A stretch of DNA of 64,000 nt from Sphingomonas radiodurans (GCF_020866845.1 NZ_CP086594.1:3614194-3678193); one strand, 5' to 3'; shown: positions 9,139 to 18,585, numbered from the stretch's first letter. Notes: generated by a model from the letters alone, not told the origin. A program made the numbers and translations.

Positions 9139-9229
9139 CGCGGCGCACCCCGGCTGCGGCCCCACCAACCTTGGACCGACCCTGCCGATACTGTTCCCTC
9201 GGCAGCAAGGGACGGCGCGAGGCCGTGTA

Positions 9230-9249
9230 TGTACCACGTTGTGTACCAC
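9230..9249. repeat. Direct repeats TGTACCAC near the attachment site
   Basis: TGTACCAC occurs at 9230-9237 and again at 9242-9249, a 12-base period, between the integrase remnant and tRNA-Tyr. Such short direct repeats next to an integrase can be recombinase arm sites or an autoregulatory operator. The assignment is inference from position. Confidence 0.4.
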
Positions 9250-9267
9250 AACGGCGGCGGAGGGGAA

Positions 9268-9296
9268 CGGCAATCTCGTAAACTTTTGAGTTGCCG
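9268..9296 (-). terminator. Hairpin downstream of tRNA-Tyr
   Basis: CGGCAA-T-CTC pairs with GAGTTGCCG around an eleven-base loop (nine pairs, one bulge). It lies about 18 bases past the tRNA 3' end on the minus strand, so it may terminate the tRNA transcript. There is no long T-tract. Confidence 0.4.
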
Positions 9297-9313
9297 TCTA
9301 AAAGCGCGAAAAA

Positions 9314-9399
9314 TGGTGGAAGGGACTGGATTCGAACCAGTGTACACTTGCGTGGGCAGATTTACAGTCTGCTGCCTTTAACCACTCGGCCACCCTTCC
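9314..9399 (-). tRNA. tRNA-Tyr (GUA)
   Basis: The minus strand folds as a class II tRNA: acceptor GGAAGGG/CCCTTCC, D-arm, anticodon stem with GUA (complement at 9363-9365), a long variable arm, and the T-arm ACTGG-TTCGAAT-CCAGT. A genome-encoded CCA ends at 9314. The length of 86 bases and the variable arm fit tRNA-Tyr. Its 3' half is the presumed integration target of the island to the left. Confidence 0.95.
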
Positions 9400-9509
9400 A
9401 CCGGGCCGCTCGTCAAAGCGAGGGCGCGCAATGCCGAAGCGGGCGCGGCCTGTCAACGCGCTGTCATCATGGTTGCGCCTGTCGCGGCTGGCGCATAGCA
9501 GCGGCCGGG

Positions 9510-11135
9510 ATGACCAACTACCGAACCTCGGCAAGGCGCCAGCTGCTTTTCGCCGCGACCATGATCGCCACGCCAGGCGCGGCGCAGGATCGCGCCGCCA
9601 CCGCCCGGATCATGGACGAAGGGCTCGCTCACTCGCAGGTGATGACGACGGCGCAGCATCTGACCGACGTGATCGGCCCGCGCCTCACGAACTCACCGCA
9701 GATGCGCCAGGCGGAAGCGTGGACGCAGGCGAAGTTCGCCGAATGGGGCCTGCGCAACGTCCACAAGGAAGGCTATGATTTCGGTCGCGGCTGGTCGATC
9801 GAGCGGTCGAGCGTGCGGATGGTCACGCCGCGCCCGATCCAGCTAACCGCGATCCCGATCGCTTGGACTCCCGCGACGCAGGGCACGCTGACCGCGCCAA
9901 TCATCGTCGCCCCAATGAAGCGCGCCCGCGATTTCGCGCTCTATCGCGGGCAGCTCGCGGGCAAGATCGTGCTCGTGTCGTCGCCCGGCACCGGGTCGCA
10001 AAGCACGCGCGCGCCGTTCCGCCGCTATACCGATGAGGAACTCGGCAAGCTCGACGCTTACGACTTCCCGGCTCACGATCCTGCCGCCGATGCGAAGCAA
10101 CTTCGCCAGTCTGCCTTCGAGCAGGAGCGCGACGCTTTCCTGAAGGCCGAGGGCGCGGTCGGTTACGCCACCATCTCGTACCGCGACGGCAAGCTCGTCC
10201 ACGGCGAAGGCTATATGTTCGAAGCCGGCCAGTCGCCGTCGCTGCCGGGCGTGCAGCTCGCGGCCGAGGATTACCGCCGGCTCGCCCGGCTCGCCAAGAT
10301 CGGCCCCGCGCCGACGCTCGAGATCGTCAGCGACGTGCGCTACGATGACAGCGATACGCAGGCCTACAACATCTTCGCCGACATCCCCGGCAGCAATCCC
10401 AAGGCCGGATATGTCATGGCCGGCGCGCATCTCGACAGCTGGGTCGCCGGCGATGGCGCGAGCGACAATGCCGCCGGGTCCGCAGTAATCATGGAGGCGG
10501 CCCGCATCCTCGCGAAGCTCGGCGTTCGGCCCAAGCGCACGATCCGCTTTGCGCTATGGACCGGCGAGGAGCAGGCGCTGCTCGGCAGCCTCGCATGGGT
10601 CGAAAAGAATCTCGCCACCCGCGGCGGCCCGAACGATCCGGTGCTTACCGGCGAGCGACGCTATTACGAATGGCCCAAGCGCTGGCCGGTCAACCCGCAG
10701 CTGGGATTCAACGATCTAGCCGCCTATTTCAACGTCGACAACGGCTCGGGCCGCTTCCGCGGCATCTATGCCGAGAACAATCCGGCCGCGGCGGAGATCT
10801 TCCGCAGCTGGATGGAGCCATTCCGCGGCCTCGGCATGACGACCGTCGCGTCTGGGCGCACCGAAGGCACCGATCACGTCTTCATGCAGTCGGTCGGCGC
10901 GCCGGGCTTCCAGTTCATCCAGGATCCGCTCGATTATGACAGCCGCACGCACCATTCGGATGCCGATACCTTCGATCATCTGAAGGGCGAGGATCTGCGG
11001 CAGGGCGCGACGATCCTGGCCGCATTCCTGCTTAACGCCGCCAATGCCGACAAGGCGATGCCGCGCCCGCCGATGCCGACGCGGCCTGCGGTGACCGATC
11101 CGTTCGCATATCCCGATCCAGAGGAGGCACACTGA
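9510..11135 (+). CDS. Secreted M28-family zinc peptidase
   Basis: Aminopeptidase-like exported metalloprotein of 541 residues. A Sec signal peptide is followed by a likely cleavage site after AAQ (about residue 26). A PA-like insertion lies at about 115-240. The di-zinc site shows H307 (GAHLDSW), D319 (GDGASDNAAG), E353-E354 (TGEEQ), D410 (FNVDNG) and H482 (RTHHSD), all present. The open frame extends upstream into the tRNA; the ATG at 9510 is chosen because it starts the signal peptide. Its stop overlaps the rlmB start by one base, giving a two-gene operon. Confidence 0.88.
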   Translation: MTNYRTSARRQLLFAATMIATPGAAQDRAATARIMDEGLAHSQVMTTAQHLTDVIGPRLTNSPQMRQAEAWTQAKFAEWGLRNVHKEGYDFGRGWSIERSSVRMVTPRPIQLTAIPIAWTPATQGTLTAPIIVAPMKRARDFALYRGQLAGKIVLVSSPGTGSQSTRAPFRRYTDEELGKLDAYDFPAHDPAADAKQLRQSAFEQERDAFLKAEGAVGYATISYRDGKLVHGEGYMFEAGQSPSLPGVQLAAEDYRRLARLAKIGPAPTLEIVSDVRYDDSDTQAYNIFADIPGSNPKAGYVMAGAHLDSWVAGDGASDNAAGSAVIMEAARILAKLGVRPKRTIRFALWTGEEQALLGSLAWVEKNLATRGGPNDPVLTGERRYYEWPKRWPVNPQLGFNDLAAYFNVDNGSGRFRGIYAENNPAAAEIFRSWMEPFRGLGMTTVASGRTEGTDHVFMQSVGAPGFQFIQDPLDYDSRTHHSDADTFDHLKGEDLRQGATILAAFLLNAANADKAMPRPPMPTRPAVTDPFAYPDPEEAH

Positions 11136-11878
11136 TGGCTGGTCGTGGTCATCGACCGAGCAAGGCACCCCCCGGCCGTCCACGGTTCTGGGGAAGGCAC
11201 GCCGTCACGGCAGCGCTTGCCAATCCGGAACGCAAAGTCCGCAAAGTATGGGGCACGCGCGAGGCGCTGGATGGGCTGTCGCTCCCACCGATCCTGCCGG
11301 TTGTCTACGCCGACGTCGCCGATCTCGGCCGGATGGTGCCGGCCGATGCGCCGCATCAGGGGCTAGTCGCGGAAGTCGATCCGCTAGAGGATGTATGGCT
11401 TGGCGATTTGCTGCTGCAGGGTCGCGACAATCGTCGGCCGCTGGTCATTCTCGACCAGGTAACCGACCCACACAATGTCGGCGCGGTACTGCGCTCGGCG
11501 GCGGCTTTCGACGCGCTCGGGATCGTCACCCAGGATCGCCACGCCCCGCCGGAATCGGGCGCGCTTGCGCGTGCCGCATCGGGTGCGCTCGAGACCGTGC
11601 CGTGGGTGCGTGTCGTCAATCTTGCGCGCGCGCTCGACGAAATCGGCGAAGCCAGCTTCTGGCGCATCGGCCTGACCGGCCATGCGTCGCAGACGCTCGG
11701 CGAGGTTATGGGCGAGACGAAGACCGCGATCGTGCTGGGTGCCGAAGGCGAGGGTATGCGGCAGAACACCGAGGCGCATTGCGACCAGCTCGCGAAGCTG
11801 CCGATCAGCCTGAAGGTCGAAAGCCTGAACGTCTCCAACGCCGCCGCGATCGCGCTCTACGCGGTAACGGTGCGCTGA
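11135..11878 (+). CDS. rlmB: 23S rRNA (guanosine-2'-O-)-methyltransferase RlmB-type (SpoU)
   Basis: A 247-residue SPOUT methyltransferase that methylates ribose in rRNA. Motif 1 is DQVTDPHNVGAVLRSAAAF, motif 2 VLGAEGEGM and motif 3 SLNVSNAAAIALY, all intact. A small substrate-binding domain occupies about residues 1-80 (FWGRHAVTAALANPER). The ATG overlaps the peptidase stop (TGATG), with GAGGAGG upstream. The exact rRNA position is assumed from the family, since SpoU paralogues are hard to tell apart; another SpoU gene lies at 38848-39660. Confidence 0.85.
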   Translation: MAGRGHRPSKAPPGRPRFWGRHAVTAALANPERKVRKVWGTREALDGLSLPPILPVVYADVADLGRMVPADAPHQGLVAEVDPLEDVWLGDLLLQGRDNRRPLVILDQVTDPHNVGAVLRSAAAFDALGIVTQDRHAPPESGALARAASGALETVPWVRVVNLARALDEIGEASFWRIGLTGHASQTLGEVMGETKTAIVLGAEGEGMRQNTEAHCDQLAKLPISLKVESLNVSNAAAIALYAVTVR

Positions 11879-11886
11879 GGAAAATG

Positions 11887-11908
11887 CCCCTCCCGCTCGC
11901 GGGAGGGG
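11887..11908. terminator. Bidirectional hairpin between rlmB and ferredoxin
   Basis: A perfect palindrome with ten-base arms (CCCCTCCCGC and GCGGGAGGGG) and a two-base centre lies between convergent genes. It belongs to the same type as the copy at 36446-36471. Confidence 0.65.
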
Positions 11909-11917
11909 AGAGGAAGG

Positions 11918-12238
11918 TCAATCCTCCTCGGCGATCCGTACCTTCAGCCCATCCAGGCTAGCGTCGAACGGCAATTGGCACGAAAGCCGCGAATAATCAT
12001 CGCGGCTGCTCGATGACTCGAGGAGATCGGTCTCGTCCTCGCTACGGGCGGGAAGTTTGGCCGCAAATTCCGGGTCGACATGCACGTGGCACGTCGCGCA
12101 GCTGCAGCACCCGCCACACAGCGCCAGGATCTCGTCGATCCCCGCATCACGGATGATCTCCATGACCGACAGTCCCGCCGCGCCTTCGATCTCGCGTTCT
12201 TCCCCATCGCGCAACGTGACGATAAGCTTCGGCATCAT
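11918..12238 (-). CDS. 2Fe-2S ferredoxin, adrenodoxin type
   Basis: A 106-residue electron-transfer protein. Cluster ligands follow the pattern C-x5-C-x2-C (in [15 protein letters not shown]) with the fourth cysteine in RLSCQL, typical of vertebrate-like/ISC ferredoxins that serve P450s or Fe-S assembly. GGGGAGACC precedes tandem ATGs at 12238 and 12235. It stands apart from any isc or P450 gene in the window, so its partner is unknown. Confidence 0.92.
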   Translation of the reverse strand: MMPKLIVTLRDGEEREIEGAAGLSVMEIIRDAGIDEILALCGGCCSCATCHVHVDPEFAAKLPARSEDETDLLESSSSRDDYSRLSCQLPFDASLDGLKVRIAEED

Positions 12239-12289
12239 GGTCTCCCCACAAAATTTCCCGCCCCATGCCGTGCTTCGCGCGTGGTCGCA

Positions 12290-12919
12290 ATGGGGCTGAG
12301 CGAGGCACAGCTGCGCGCCGGCGTCGATGCGCTCGGCCTGATCGAGCCGTGTTTCGCCGCCGCGGTCGACCGTGTCGGCTATCCGCCCACCCGCATCCGC
12401 GATCGCGGCTACGCCACCTTGCTCCGTACCATCATTGGCCAGCAGGTGAGCGTGAAGGCGGCCGACTCGATGTACCGTAAGTTCGTCGAGGCTGTCGGCG
12501 ACGCTGACGATCCGGCCGCCGTCACGCGCGTCACCGACGAGGAGTTGCGCGCGGCCGGCATGTCACGACAGAAGTCGTCTTATATCCGCAGCCTGTCCGA
12601 AGAGATCACCAGCGGCCGGCTCGACTTCGACGATTTGCCTGCCGACGACGAGGAAGCGATCACGGAGCTCGTTCGGATAAAGGGCATCGGCCGCTGGTCG
12701 GCTGAAATCTACCTGCTGTTCGCCGAGGGTCGCCCGGATATATGGCCCGCAGGCGATCTCGCAGTACAGATCGAAGTCGGTCGCATCTTGGGTCATGAGA
12801 GCCGCCCAAGCGAAAAGCTAACCCGCGAACTTGCCGAAGCCTGGCGGCCGCACCGTGGCGCTGCTGCGATCTTCGCCTGGCATCACTATGGCGCTGGAGC
12901 GGACGCAGCGCCGGTCTAG
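12290..12919 (+). CDS. DNA-3-methyladenine glycosylase II (HhH-GPD)
   Basis: About 209 residues; a base-excision repair glycosylase of the AlkA/MAG type. The helix-hairpin-helix [18 protein letters not shown] is followed by PAGDLAVQ, whose Asp is the catalytic residue. The N-terminal helix [14 protein letters not shown] is standard for this family. It lacks the extra N-terminal domain of E. coli AlkA, as in the short bacterial forms. The ATG at 12290 is preferred over an upstream extension that runs antisense through the ferredoxin. It diverges from the ferredoxin gene. Confidence 0.9.
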   Translation: MGLSEAQLRAGVDALGLIEPCFAAAVDRVGYPPTRIRDRGYATLLRTIIGQQVSVKAADSMYRKFVEAVGDADDPAAVTRVTDEELRAAGMSRQKSSYIRSLSEEITSGRLDFDDLPADDEEAITELVRIKGIGRWSAEIYLLFAEGRPDIWPAGDLAVQIEVGRILGHESRPSEKLTRELAEAWRPHRGAAAIFAWHHYGAGADAAPV

Positions 12920-12924
12920 TCCCG

Positions 12925-13341
12925 CTATCGCGCCGGCCGCCAGACCTGCGTCTGGCACAGGAACGCGATGCACCCCTTCACCTTCAAAGTGCCGTCGGTC
13001 GCGCGCGTGACGATCGACTTATAGTCCTTGCCGTTGCGCGGATCGTAGATCCGCCCCCGCCAGTCCGATCCGGTATCGCTGAACCCAGACAGGATCGGCA
13101 TCCCGACGATTGGGCGATTGCGCAGCTTTGCATCGGGATTGTTGACGTCCGTTGCTGGTGCACCCGGCCGCGCCTTCAGCACCGTCACGATCCGCCCGCA
13201 TGTGGCCCCGCCACACGGCCCGACCTGCACGACGGCGCTTCCATCCTCGGTCAGCCAGCGGCCGGCGATTGGTTGTGCGGCGTGCGCCGTCCCGGCAAAG
13301 GTAAGTGCGACAAGCGCGGCGACGGTGAGACGGGTCTTCAT
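12925..13341 (-). CDS. DUF2147 family secreted protein
   Basis: 138 residues with a clear signal peptide (MKTRLTVAALVALTFAGTAH, cleavage near AHA-A). The mature part, IAGRWLTEDGSAVVQV followed by GRIYDPRNGKDY, is typical of DUF2147, small periplasmic lipocalin-like proteins of unknown role. Two cysteine pairs (PCGGATC, GCIAFLC) could form disulfides. It is convergent with the glycosylase and divergent from mtnP. Confidence 0.82.
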   Translation of the reverse strand: MKTRLTVAALVALTFAGTAHAAQPIAGRWLTEDGSAVVQVGPCGGATCGRIVTVLKARPGAPATDVNNPDAKLRNRPIVGMPILSGFSDTGSDWRGRIYDPRNGKDYKSIVTRATDGTLKVKGCIAFLCQTQVWRPAR

Positions 13342-13365
13342 GCCGCCACCTATCAGGGGATTGCG

Positions 13366-14244
13366 ATGAACGCGCAATGGACGATCGGGATCATTGGCGG
13401 GTCGGGGCTCTATGCGATCGACGGGCTTGAAGGCGCCGAATGGCGGCGCGTCGAGACGCCATGGGGCGAGCCTTCGGACGAGATCCTGTTCGGTCGGATC
13501 GGCGCGGTCGAACTGCGCTTCCTGCCGCGCCACGGCCGCGGCCACCGCATTGCGCCAAGCGACATTCCGGCGCGCGCGAACATCGATGCGTTGAAGCGCG
13601 CCGGCTGCACCGATCTGCTCGCCATCTCGTCGGTCGGCTCGCTGCGTGAGGAGCTCGAGCCCGGCCGGTTCGCGATCGTCGACCAGTTCATCGATCGCAC
13701 CGTCGCGCGGCCGGCGAGCTTCTTCGGCACCGGCATGGTCGCGCACGTCTCACTTGCCGATCCGGTGTGCCAGCGGCTGTCCGCCTTCGCCGCTGCGGCA
13801 GTGCAGGCGGCCGGCGGGCGTGTCACCGAGGGCGCAACCTACCTCGCGATAGAAGGCCCGCAATTCTCCACCCGCGCCGAAAGCGAGCTGTTCCGGCAAT
13901 GGGGCTGCGACGTGATCGGCATGACCGCGATGCCCGAAGCCCGCCTCGCGCGCGAAGCCGAGCTGCCGTATGCCTTGATCGGCATGGTCACCGACTATGA
14001 TTGCTGGCGCGAAGGCGAAGCGCCGGTCGAGGTCGCGCAAATCGTTGCGCAGATGGCTGCCAACGGCGCGATCGCCCGCGCGACCATCGCTGCGCTCGCC
14101 ATCCACCTGCCGCGCGAGCGAACGCCGTCGCCGATCGACACCGCACTAGACGGCGCCGTGCTGACAGCGCCCGAGCGCCGCGATCCTGATCTAGGTAAGC
14201 GCAACGCGGCGATCCTGGCGCGATTGGACGGTTGCAACGCATAG
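13366..14244 (+). CDS. mtnP: S-methyl-5'-thioadenosine phosphorylase
   Basis: Phosphorolysis of methylthioadenosine to adenine and methylthioribose-1-phosphate, in methionine salvage. 292 residues. Seen: [10 protein letters not shown] at the N-terminus, PRHGRGH, the AISSVGSL phosphate loop, [15 protein letters not shown], and [11 protein letters not shown] with MVTDYDCW. These match the PNP/MTAP family, MTAP branch. AGGGGA precedes the ATG. mntH follows after 22 bases and is likely co-transcribed. Confidence 0.9.
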   Translation: MNAQWTIGIIGGSGLYAIDGLEGAEWRRVETPWGEPSDEILFGRIGAVELRFLPRHGRGHRIAPSDIPARANIDALKRAGCTDLLAISSVGSLREELEPGRFAIVDQFIDRTVARPASFFGTGMVAHVSLADPVCQRLSAFAAAAVQAAGGRVTEGATYLAIEGPQFSTRAESELFRQWGCDVIGMTAMPEARLAREAELPYALIGMVTDYDCWREGEAPVEVAQIVAQMAANGAIARATIAALAIHLPRERTPSPIDTALDGAVLTAPERRDPDLGKRNAAILARLDGCNA

Positions 14245-14266
14245 CGGCGTCCCGCATGGACATGGC

Positions 14267-15580
14267 ATGCCTCCTCCCGCTGCCGATTTGATGCGATCGC
14301 TGCCTGAGGTTCACGGCTCGATCAGCGTTCCGCATGACGCAGGCTTCTGGCGCCGGTTGTTCGCCTTTGTCGGACCCGGTTGGCTGGTTGCTGTCGGCTA
14401 TATGGACCCGGGCAATTGGGCGACCGATATCGCTGGCGGCTCGGCATTCGGCTACGCGTTGCTCAGCGTCGTCCTGCTGTCGAACCTGATGGCGATCATC
14501 CTGCAGTCGCTGTCGGCGCGGCTGGGCATCGGCGCCGGGATGGACCTCGCACAGGCCTGTAAGCAGCAATATTCGCGGCCGGTCTCGTTCGTTCTGTGGG
14601 TGCTGTGCGAAATCGCGATCATCGCTTGCGACCTTGCCGAAGTGCTGGGCACGGCGATCGCTCTGAAGCTCCTGTTCGGCCTTCCGCTCGTCACTGGCGT
14701 TTGCATCACCGCACTCGACGTATTCCTGATCCTCGCGCTCCAGCGGTACGGTTTCCGGCGGCTGGAGGCATTCGTCGCCGCGTTGCTGATCATCATCGCC
14801 GGCTGCTTCGCGTTCGAACTCGCCTGGGCCGGGCCGAACTGGGCCGACGCGGCGGCCGGGCTGGTGCCGTCTGCGCAGATCGTGACCAATCCGCTGATGC
14901 TTTACATCGCGATCGGCATCCTCGGCGCGACCGTGATGCCGCACAACCTCTACCTTCATTCCGCGATCGTGCAGACCCGCGCGGTGGGCGAGGGGCTCGC
15001 CAGGAAGCGCGACGCGCTCAAGATGGCGACGATCGACTCGACTGTGAGCCTGGGCCTCGCTTTCTTCATCAACGCCGCGATCCTGATCTTGGCGGCCGCG
15101 ACCTTCCACGTCGCGGGGCGCACCGAGGTTGCGGACATCGAGGAAGCGCATCAGTTGCTCGCTCCCATGCTCGGCGTCGGCGCGGCAAGCGTGGTCTTCG
15201 CGGTCGCCTTGCTCGCCAGCGGGCAGAATTCGACGGTCACCGGAACGCTTGCCGGCCAGATCGTGATGGAGGGCTTCCTCGAGATCCGTCTGCCAATGTG
15301 GATCCGCCGGATGATCACGCGCGGGCTCGCGATCATCCCCGCCGTGATCGGCGTCGTCATCGCTGGAGACTCGGGCGCGACGCAGCTGCTCGTGATGAGT
15401 CAGGTCGTGCTGAGCCTGCAGCTGCCGTTTGCGGTCCTGCCGCTTGTCGCCTTCACCGGGAGCCGGCGGGTGATGGGTGAGATGGCGGCGCCGAAATGGT
15501 TGCTCGTGGTCGCTTGGCTCATCGCGGCTGTGATCGTCTGCCTGAACTGCTGGTTGCTGTGGGGGCTGGTGAGCGGTTAG
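14267..15580 (+). CDS. mntH: Nramp-family divalent metal (Mn2+) transporter
   Basis: A 437-residue inner-membrane H+-coupled metal importer with about eleven hydrophobic helices. The first helix has the metal-binding DPGN motif ([15 protein letters not shown]). Helix 6 has the MPHNLYLHS signature, and the [13 protein letters not shown] loop is also present. Manganese specificity is inferred from bacterial MntH homologues. It is only 22 bases after mtnP, leaving no room for its own Fur/MntR-type operator. Confidence 0.92.
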   Translation: MPPPAADLMRSLPEVHGSISVPHDAGFWRRLFAFVGPGWLVAVGYMDPGNWATDIAGGSAFGYALLSVVLLSNLMAIILQSLSARLGIGAGMDLAQACKQQYSRPVSFVLWVLCEIAIIACDLAEVLGTAIALKLLFGLPLVTGVCITALDVFLILALQRYGFRRLEAFVAALLIIIAGCFAFELAWAGPNWADAAAGLVPSAQIVTNPLMLYIAIGILGATVMPHNLYLHSAIVQTRAVGEGLARKRDALKMATIDSTVSLGLAFFINAAILILAAATFHVAGRTEVADIEEAHQLLAPMLGVGAASVVFAVALLASGQNSTVTGTLAGQIVMEGFLEIRLPMWIRRMITRGLAIIPAVIGVVIAGDSGATQLLVMSQVVLSLQLPFAVLPLVAFTGSRRVMGEMAAPKWLLVVAWLIAAVIVCLNCWLLWGLVSG

Positions 15581-15615
15581 CCGCTGACCGGAACTGGCCA
15601 CAAAAACCCTAAAAG

Positions 15616-16395
15616 CTAGGCGATCAGTTGCGCGCGCAGCGCCTCGCGCCGCGTGGCATCGACGCCAAGCACGTCCTCGGCATAGCGTTCTGTCGATCCG
15701 AATCGTTCGCCGATCGCGCGCGTCGCCGCATCGAGATACACCGCTTCGACGCCCATCAGCGCCACGATCGCCTCGTCGGTGATCTGCGCGCCATAACGCT
15801 CGCGGATCGACCCGCTCGCCGCCGCAATCCGCGCCTGTGGATCGCCGGCGGTGTTGGTGAGCAGATAGTCCGCCATGACATCGTCCTCGTGGACGCCTAG
15901 CAGCCGATGCAGCAATGCGACTGCAAGTCCGGTCCGGTCCTTGCCCGCCAGGCAATGCAACAGGCTCGGCCCGTCGCGTGTCGCCAGCGCCTCGAAATAC
16001 AGCGTAAGCGAACGCACCAGCACGTCGCGATACGGCATGTTCTGATACAGCCGCGTCATCGCTGCGCGCGCCTCTTCCGCCGTCGCGATCCCGCGCCCGG
16101 CTTCCTCGTGCGGCGCGAGCTCGGATCCGGCGGTCTCGCCTGGCGCGAACAGCACCAGTCCGTCGAAGCCGTCGTGACGCTGGCACGGCATCGTCCGCCG
16201 CTCGCTATCGCCGCGCAGGTCGATCACGGTCGCGATCCCTAGATCGGCGACGCCCGCGAGGTCGTCCGGCGTCGCGCCGCCATGCTGGCCCGAGCGCCAA
16301 AGCACGCCCTGCCGTAGTTGCCCATCGCGGCCTGCATAGCCGCCATAATCGCGAAAATTGTGAATGCCCTGAAAGGCGCGTACCCGCTCGCTCAT
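15616..16395 (-). CDS. Tyrosine phosphatase family protein
   Basis: A 259-residue protein with the Cys-based phosphatase loop HCLAGKDRTG (C-x5-R) and N-terminal FRDYGGY, like the MptpB/LipA-type protein tyrosine or phosphoinositide phosphatases found in many bacteria. No signal peptide is seen. It sits 61 bases downstream of the XpaC-like gene on the same strand. The substrate cannot be deduced. Confidence 0.88.
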   Translation of the reverse strand: MSERVRAFQGIHNFRDYGGYAGRDGQLRQGVLWRSGQHGGATPDDLAGVADLGIATVIDLRGDSERRTMPCQRHDGFDGLVLFAPGETAGSELAPHEEAGRGIATAEEARAAMTRLYQNMPYRDVLVRSLTLYFEALATRDGPSLLHCLAGKDRTGLAVALLHRLLGVHEDDVMADYLLTNTAGDPQARIAAASGSIRERYGAQITDEAIVALMGVEAVYLDAATRAIGERFGSTERYAEDVLGVDATRREALRAQLIA

Positions 16396-16456
16396 GCCGA
16401 TGAGCTACCCGATCCGCATGACAATGTCGCGTCGATTAAGCGACTGGGCTTAGCCG

Positions 16457-17185
16457 CTAGGTGGCCGCCCCATCCTTATACTTCATCTCCAGAAACCGCC
16501 CGCGCGTCTCGAGCGAGTCGAGATCGCCGCGCGCGAGTTCCTCGCTCATCTGCCCGATTTCGCGCTCGATCAGCTCTAGCCCCTCGACCAATTGCCGATC
16601 GGGCGTCTTCCCGTTGCGCTCGGCATGCCGCAATTCGCGCGGTACGCGCTGATAGTCGCGGATGAACTCTGGCAATTGCTCGCCCACCAGCCGGCGGATG
16701 TCGGCCCCCACCGGCGCATCCGCGTCAACCGTCGCAAGCTGCACGCCGAGTGTGTCGAGCCGCACGCCGATGCGATCCGCCACCAGCACCGCCGGTGCAG
16801 GGAGGGCAGGGCGCTGCGCATCGAGCCAACGCGTCGTCTGTGCTGGAAGCGTCTTGATGTCGCTGCGCGCTAGCGCTTTGGTGCTCACTGGCCGCGCGCC
16901 TGGCGCAAAGGCGATCGCAAGTGTCGCTGCCATCATCACCATCAGTACAGCCAGAGCCCCGAAGATGCCGAGCGGCACCACCGCGAGCCCAATGATCACC
17001 GCTGCAATCAGAATCACCGCATTGGCCGCGCCGATCGCAGCGATGCGCTTGCCGATGCTGCGCCCGCCGCGCGCCCGGTGCCCCGACCGGGCGATCGTCG
17101 GTAACCCTTCGAACGATTGCAGCCGCACGCGATCGAGCGCCCCGCGCGCGCTCGTCAACGCTTGGTCGGTCTCGTGCGAGGTCAC
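16457..17185 (-). CDS. XpaC-like membrane protein
   Basis: 242 residues. Two adjacent hydrophobic helices (about 50-95) follow a basic N-terminus; the C-terminal half is helical (LPEFIRDYQRVP, then LIEREIGQMSEEL). It overlaps telA by four bases (GTGA), and XpaC/TelA pairing is known from Bacillus-type genomes. Similarity to XpaC (5-bromo-4-chloroindolyl phosphate hydrolysis family) is my reading of pattern and context, and its real biochemical role is unclear. Confidence 0.55.
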   Translation of the reverse strand: MTSHETDQALTSARGALDRVRLQSFEGLPTIARSGHRARGGRSIGKRIAAIGAANAVILIAAVIIGLAVVPLGIFGALAVLMVMMAATLAIAFAPGARPVSTKALARSDIKTLPAQTTRWLDAQRPALPAPAVLVADRIGVRLDTLGVQLATVDADAPVGADIRRLVGEQLPEFIRDYQRVPRELRHAERNGKTPDRQLVEGLELIEREIGQMSEELARGDLDSLETRGRFLEMKYKDGAAT

Positions 17186-18393
17186 AGCGCCTCCAGCTTG
17201 AACGTCTCGGGCGACGACCCGACCCGGTTCTGCGCCGCGCCTTCCGCCCGCGCGATATAGCCGCGCGATTTCTCAACCTCGGTCGACAGCGTCGTGACGG
17301 TCGTCTTCATCGAATCGAGCGCCTTCAGCTTGAACGTGTCGATCGCATCCATCGTCTCATAGATGTTTTGGAACGCGCGCTGCAGCGTTTCGAGCGGGAT
17401 CGCCGAGCTCGCCGCCTGCTCGTGGATCCGCGCGGTATTCTCGCGCAGCAGCTTGCCGGTCGAATCGATGATGTTCGCGGTGGTCGTGTTTAGCTGCGTG
17501 ATCTGCTCGAGCACCAACCGCTGATTGGTCATCGCCTGCGCCACCGTCACTGCGGTGCGCAGCGCCGCGACCGTGGTCGTCGAGGCGCGATCGACGCCCT
17601 TGATCAGCTCGACATTGTTCTTCTTGACCAGGTCGAGCGCGAGATACCCCTGAACCGTCACCGCCATCTGCGTCAGCAGATCCTGCGTCCGCTGCCGCGC
17701 GTAGAACAGCGCACTCTCACGGATCGCCTTGGCTTTCGTCGGGTCGGTCGCATCGAGCTCGTGCGCCTTGTCCTCCAGCTTTTGGTCGAGCATCTTGGAC
17801 ATCTGGATCATCTGTTCCAGCTTGCCCATCGCCGTCCACAGGTTCGCCCGCTCGGTATCGATCGAGGCATTGTCCATCAGCAGCTCGTCCTTGCCGGAGC
17901 CCAGGCTCTTCAGGATCGAGGCGATGTGCGTCTGGCTCGATTTGTAGCTGTCGAAGTAATTGCGCGCCTTGTTGCCGAACGGGATAATGCCGAACAGCTT
18001 CTGCGGTGCGGTCAGATTGCCCTTCTTGCCCGGGTCGAGATCCTCCACCACGCGGCGCAGCTGTGCGAGATCCTTGCCGACCCCGGTTTCCTGATCCATC
18101 GCGCGCACCGGACGGTCAAGGAAGCGGTTCGATTGGCCCGCGGCATCGCGGATTTCCTTCGCGCCCATATTGGTGATCGCATCAACGACCTTGCCGAACT
18201 CGGGGCTATTCGCGTCACGCTCCATCAGCTGCTGGACGGCGTAATCCGCGCGCTCCTCCAGCTTTGACTTGGTCCCGGCGTCGACCGGCACGAGGCCAGC
18301 GGCCTTCTCCGCCGTCACGGCCGGCACCGGATCGGGCGGCGTAAGCGTCAGGACCGGCTCGGTTGCGGTTATCGTATCGGGTGTCGTCGCCAT
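17182..18393 (-). CDS. TelA family toxic-anion resistance protein
   Basis: A 403-residue, almost entirely helical protein of the TelA/KlaA family (PF05816 type). Typical stretches are FGNKARNYFDSYKSSQTHI, LDQKLEDKAHELD and AALRTAVTVAQAMTNQRLVL. Family members have been linked to tellurite and cell-envelope stress resistance and often sit with XpaC-like membrane proteins, as here. GGAGGAAGCTG precedes the ATG. It is the first gene of a telA-xpaC-phosphatase unit. Confidence 0.85.
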   Translation of the reverse strand: MATTPDTITATEPVLTLTPPDPVPAVTAEKAAGLVPVDAGTKSKLEERADYAVQQLMERDANSPEFGKVVDAITNMGAKEIRDAAGQSNRFLDRPVRAMDQETGVGKDLAQLRRVVEDLDPGKKGNLTAPQKLFGIIPFGNKARNYFDSYKSSQTHIASILKSLGSGKDELLMDNASIDTERANLWTAMGKLEQMIQMSKMLDQKLEDKAHELDATDPTKAKAIRESALFYARQRTQDLLTQMAVTVQGYLALDLVKKNNVELIKGVDRASTTTVAALRTAVTVAQAMTNQRLVLEQITQLNTTTANIIDSTGKLLRENTARIHEQAASSAIPLETLQRAFQNIYETMDAIDTFKLKALDSMKTTVTTLSTEVEKSRGYIARAEGAAQNRVGSSPETFKLEAL

Positions 18394-18585
18394 CAGCTTC
18401 CTCCAGCGTCGCTGCCACGATGGCGGCTGACGCGGCTTCGTTCAAGTGTATCAGCGATATAATACGCTTCTCGGCCCGGCGCAAAGGGCGCCAGTGTCTT
18501 GCGATTGGCATCGAACCGTCACGTAGCTGCCATCCAAGCCGCATAGCGGCAGCGGCACACCAAAAAATCACACGGGGAAACTACC

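Larger units (their letters stand above)
1..9316. mobile_element. Right part of a genomic island ending at tRNA-Tyr
   Basis: The segment between the window start and the 3' end of tRNA-Tyr carries restriction-modification, reverse transcriptase, XRE regulator and integrase-like genes, whereas everything to the right is housekeeping. An integrase-type ORF directly beside a tRNA 3' end is the classical layout of a tRNA-integrated island. By eye the 4.6-8.5 kb part is less GC-rich than the flanking core. The left end and second attachment site are outside the window, and no second copy of the tRNA 3' end was seen here. The integrase is truncated, so the island is probably no longer self-mobile. 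Confidence 0.6.

Noticed and set aside
13988..16186. A 732-codon minus-strand open frame antisense to mtnP and mntH
   Set aside because: It is antisense to two well-supported genes, is Arg/Asp/Ala-rich with no domain, and extends into the phosphatase gene in another frame. Long antisense frames are expected at this GC.
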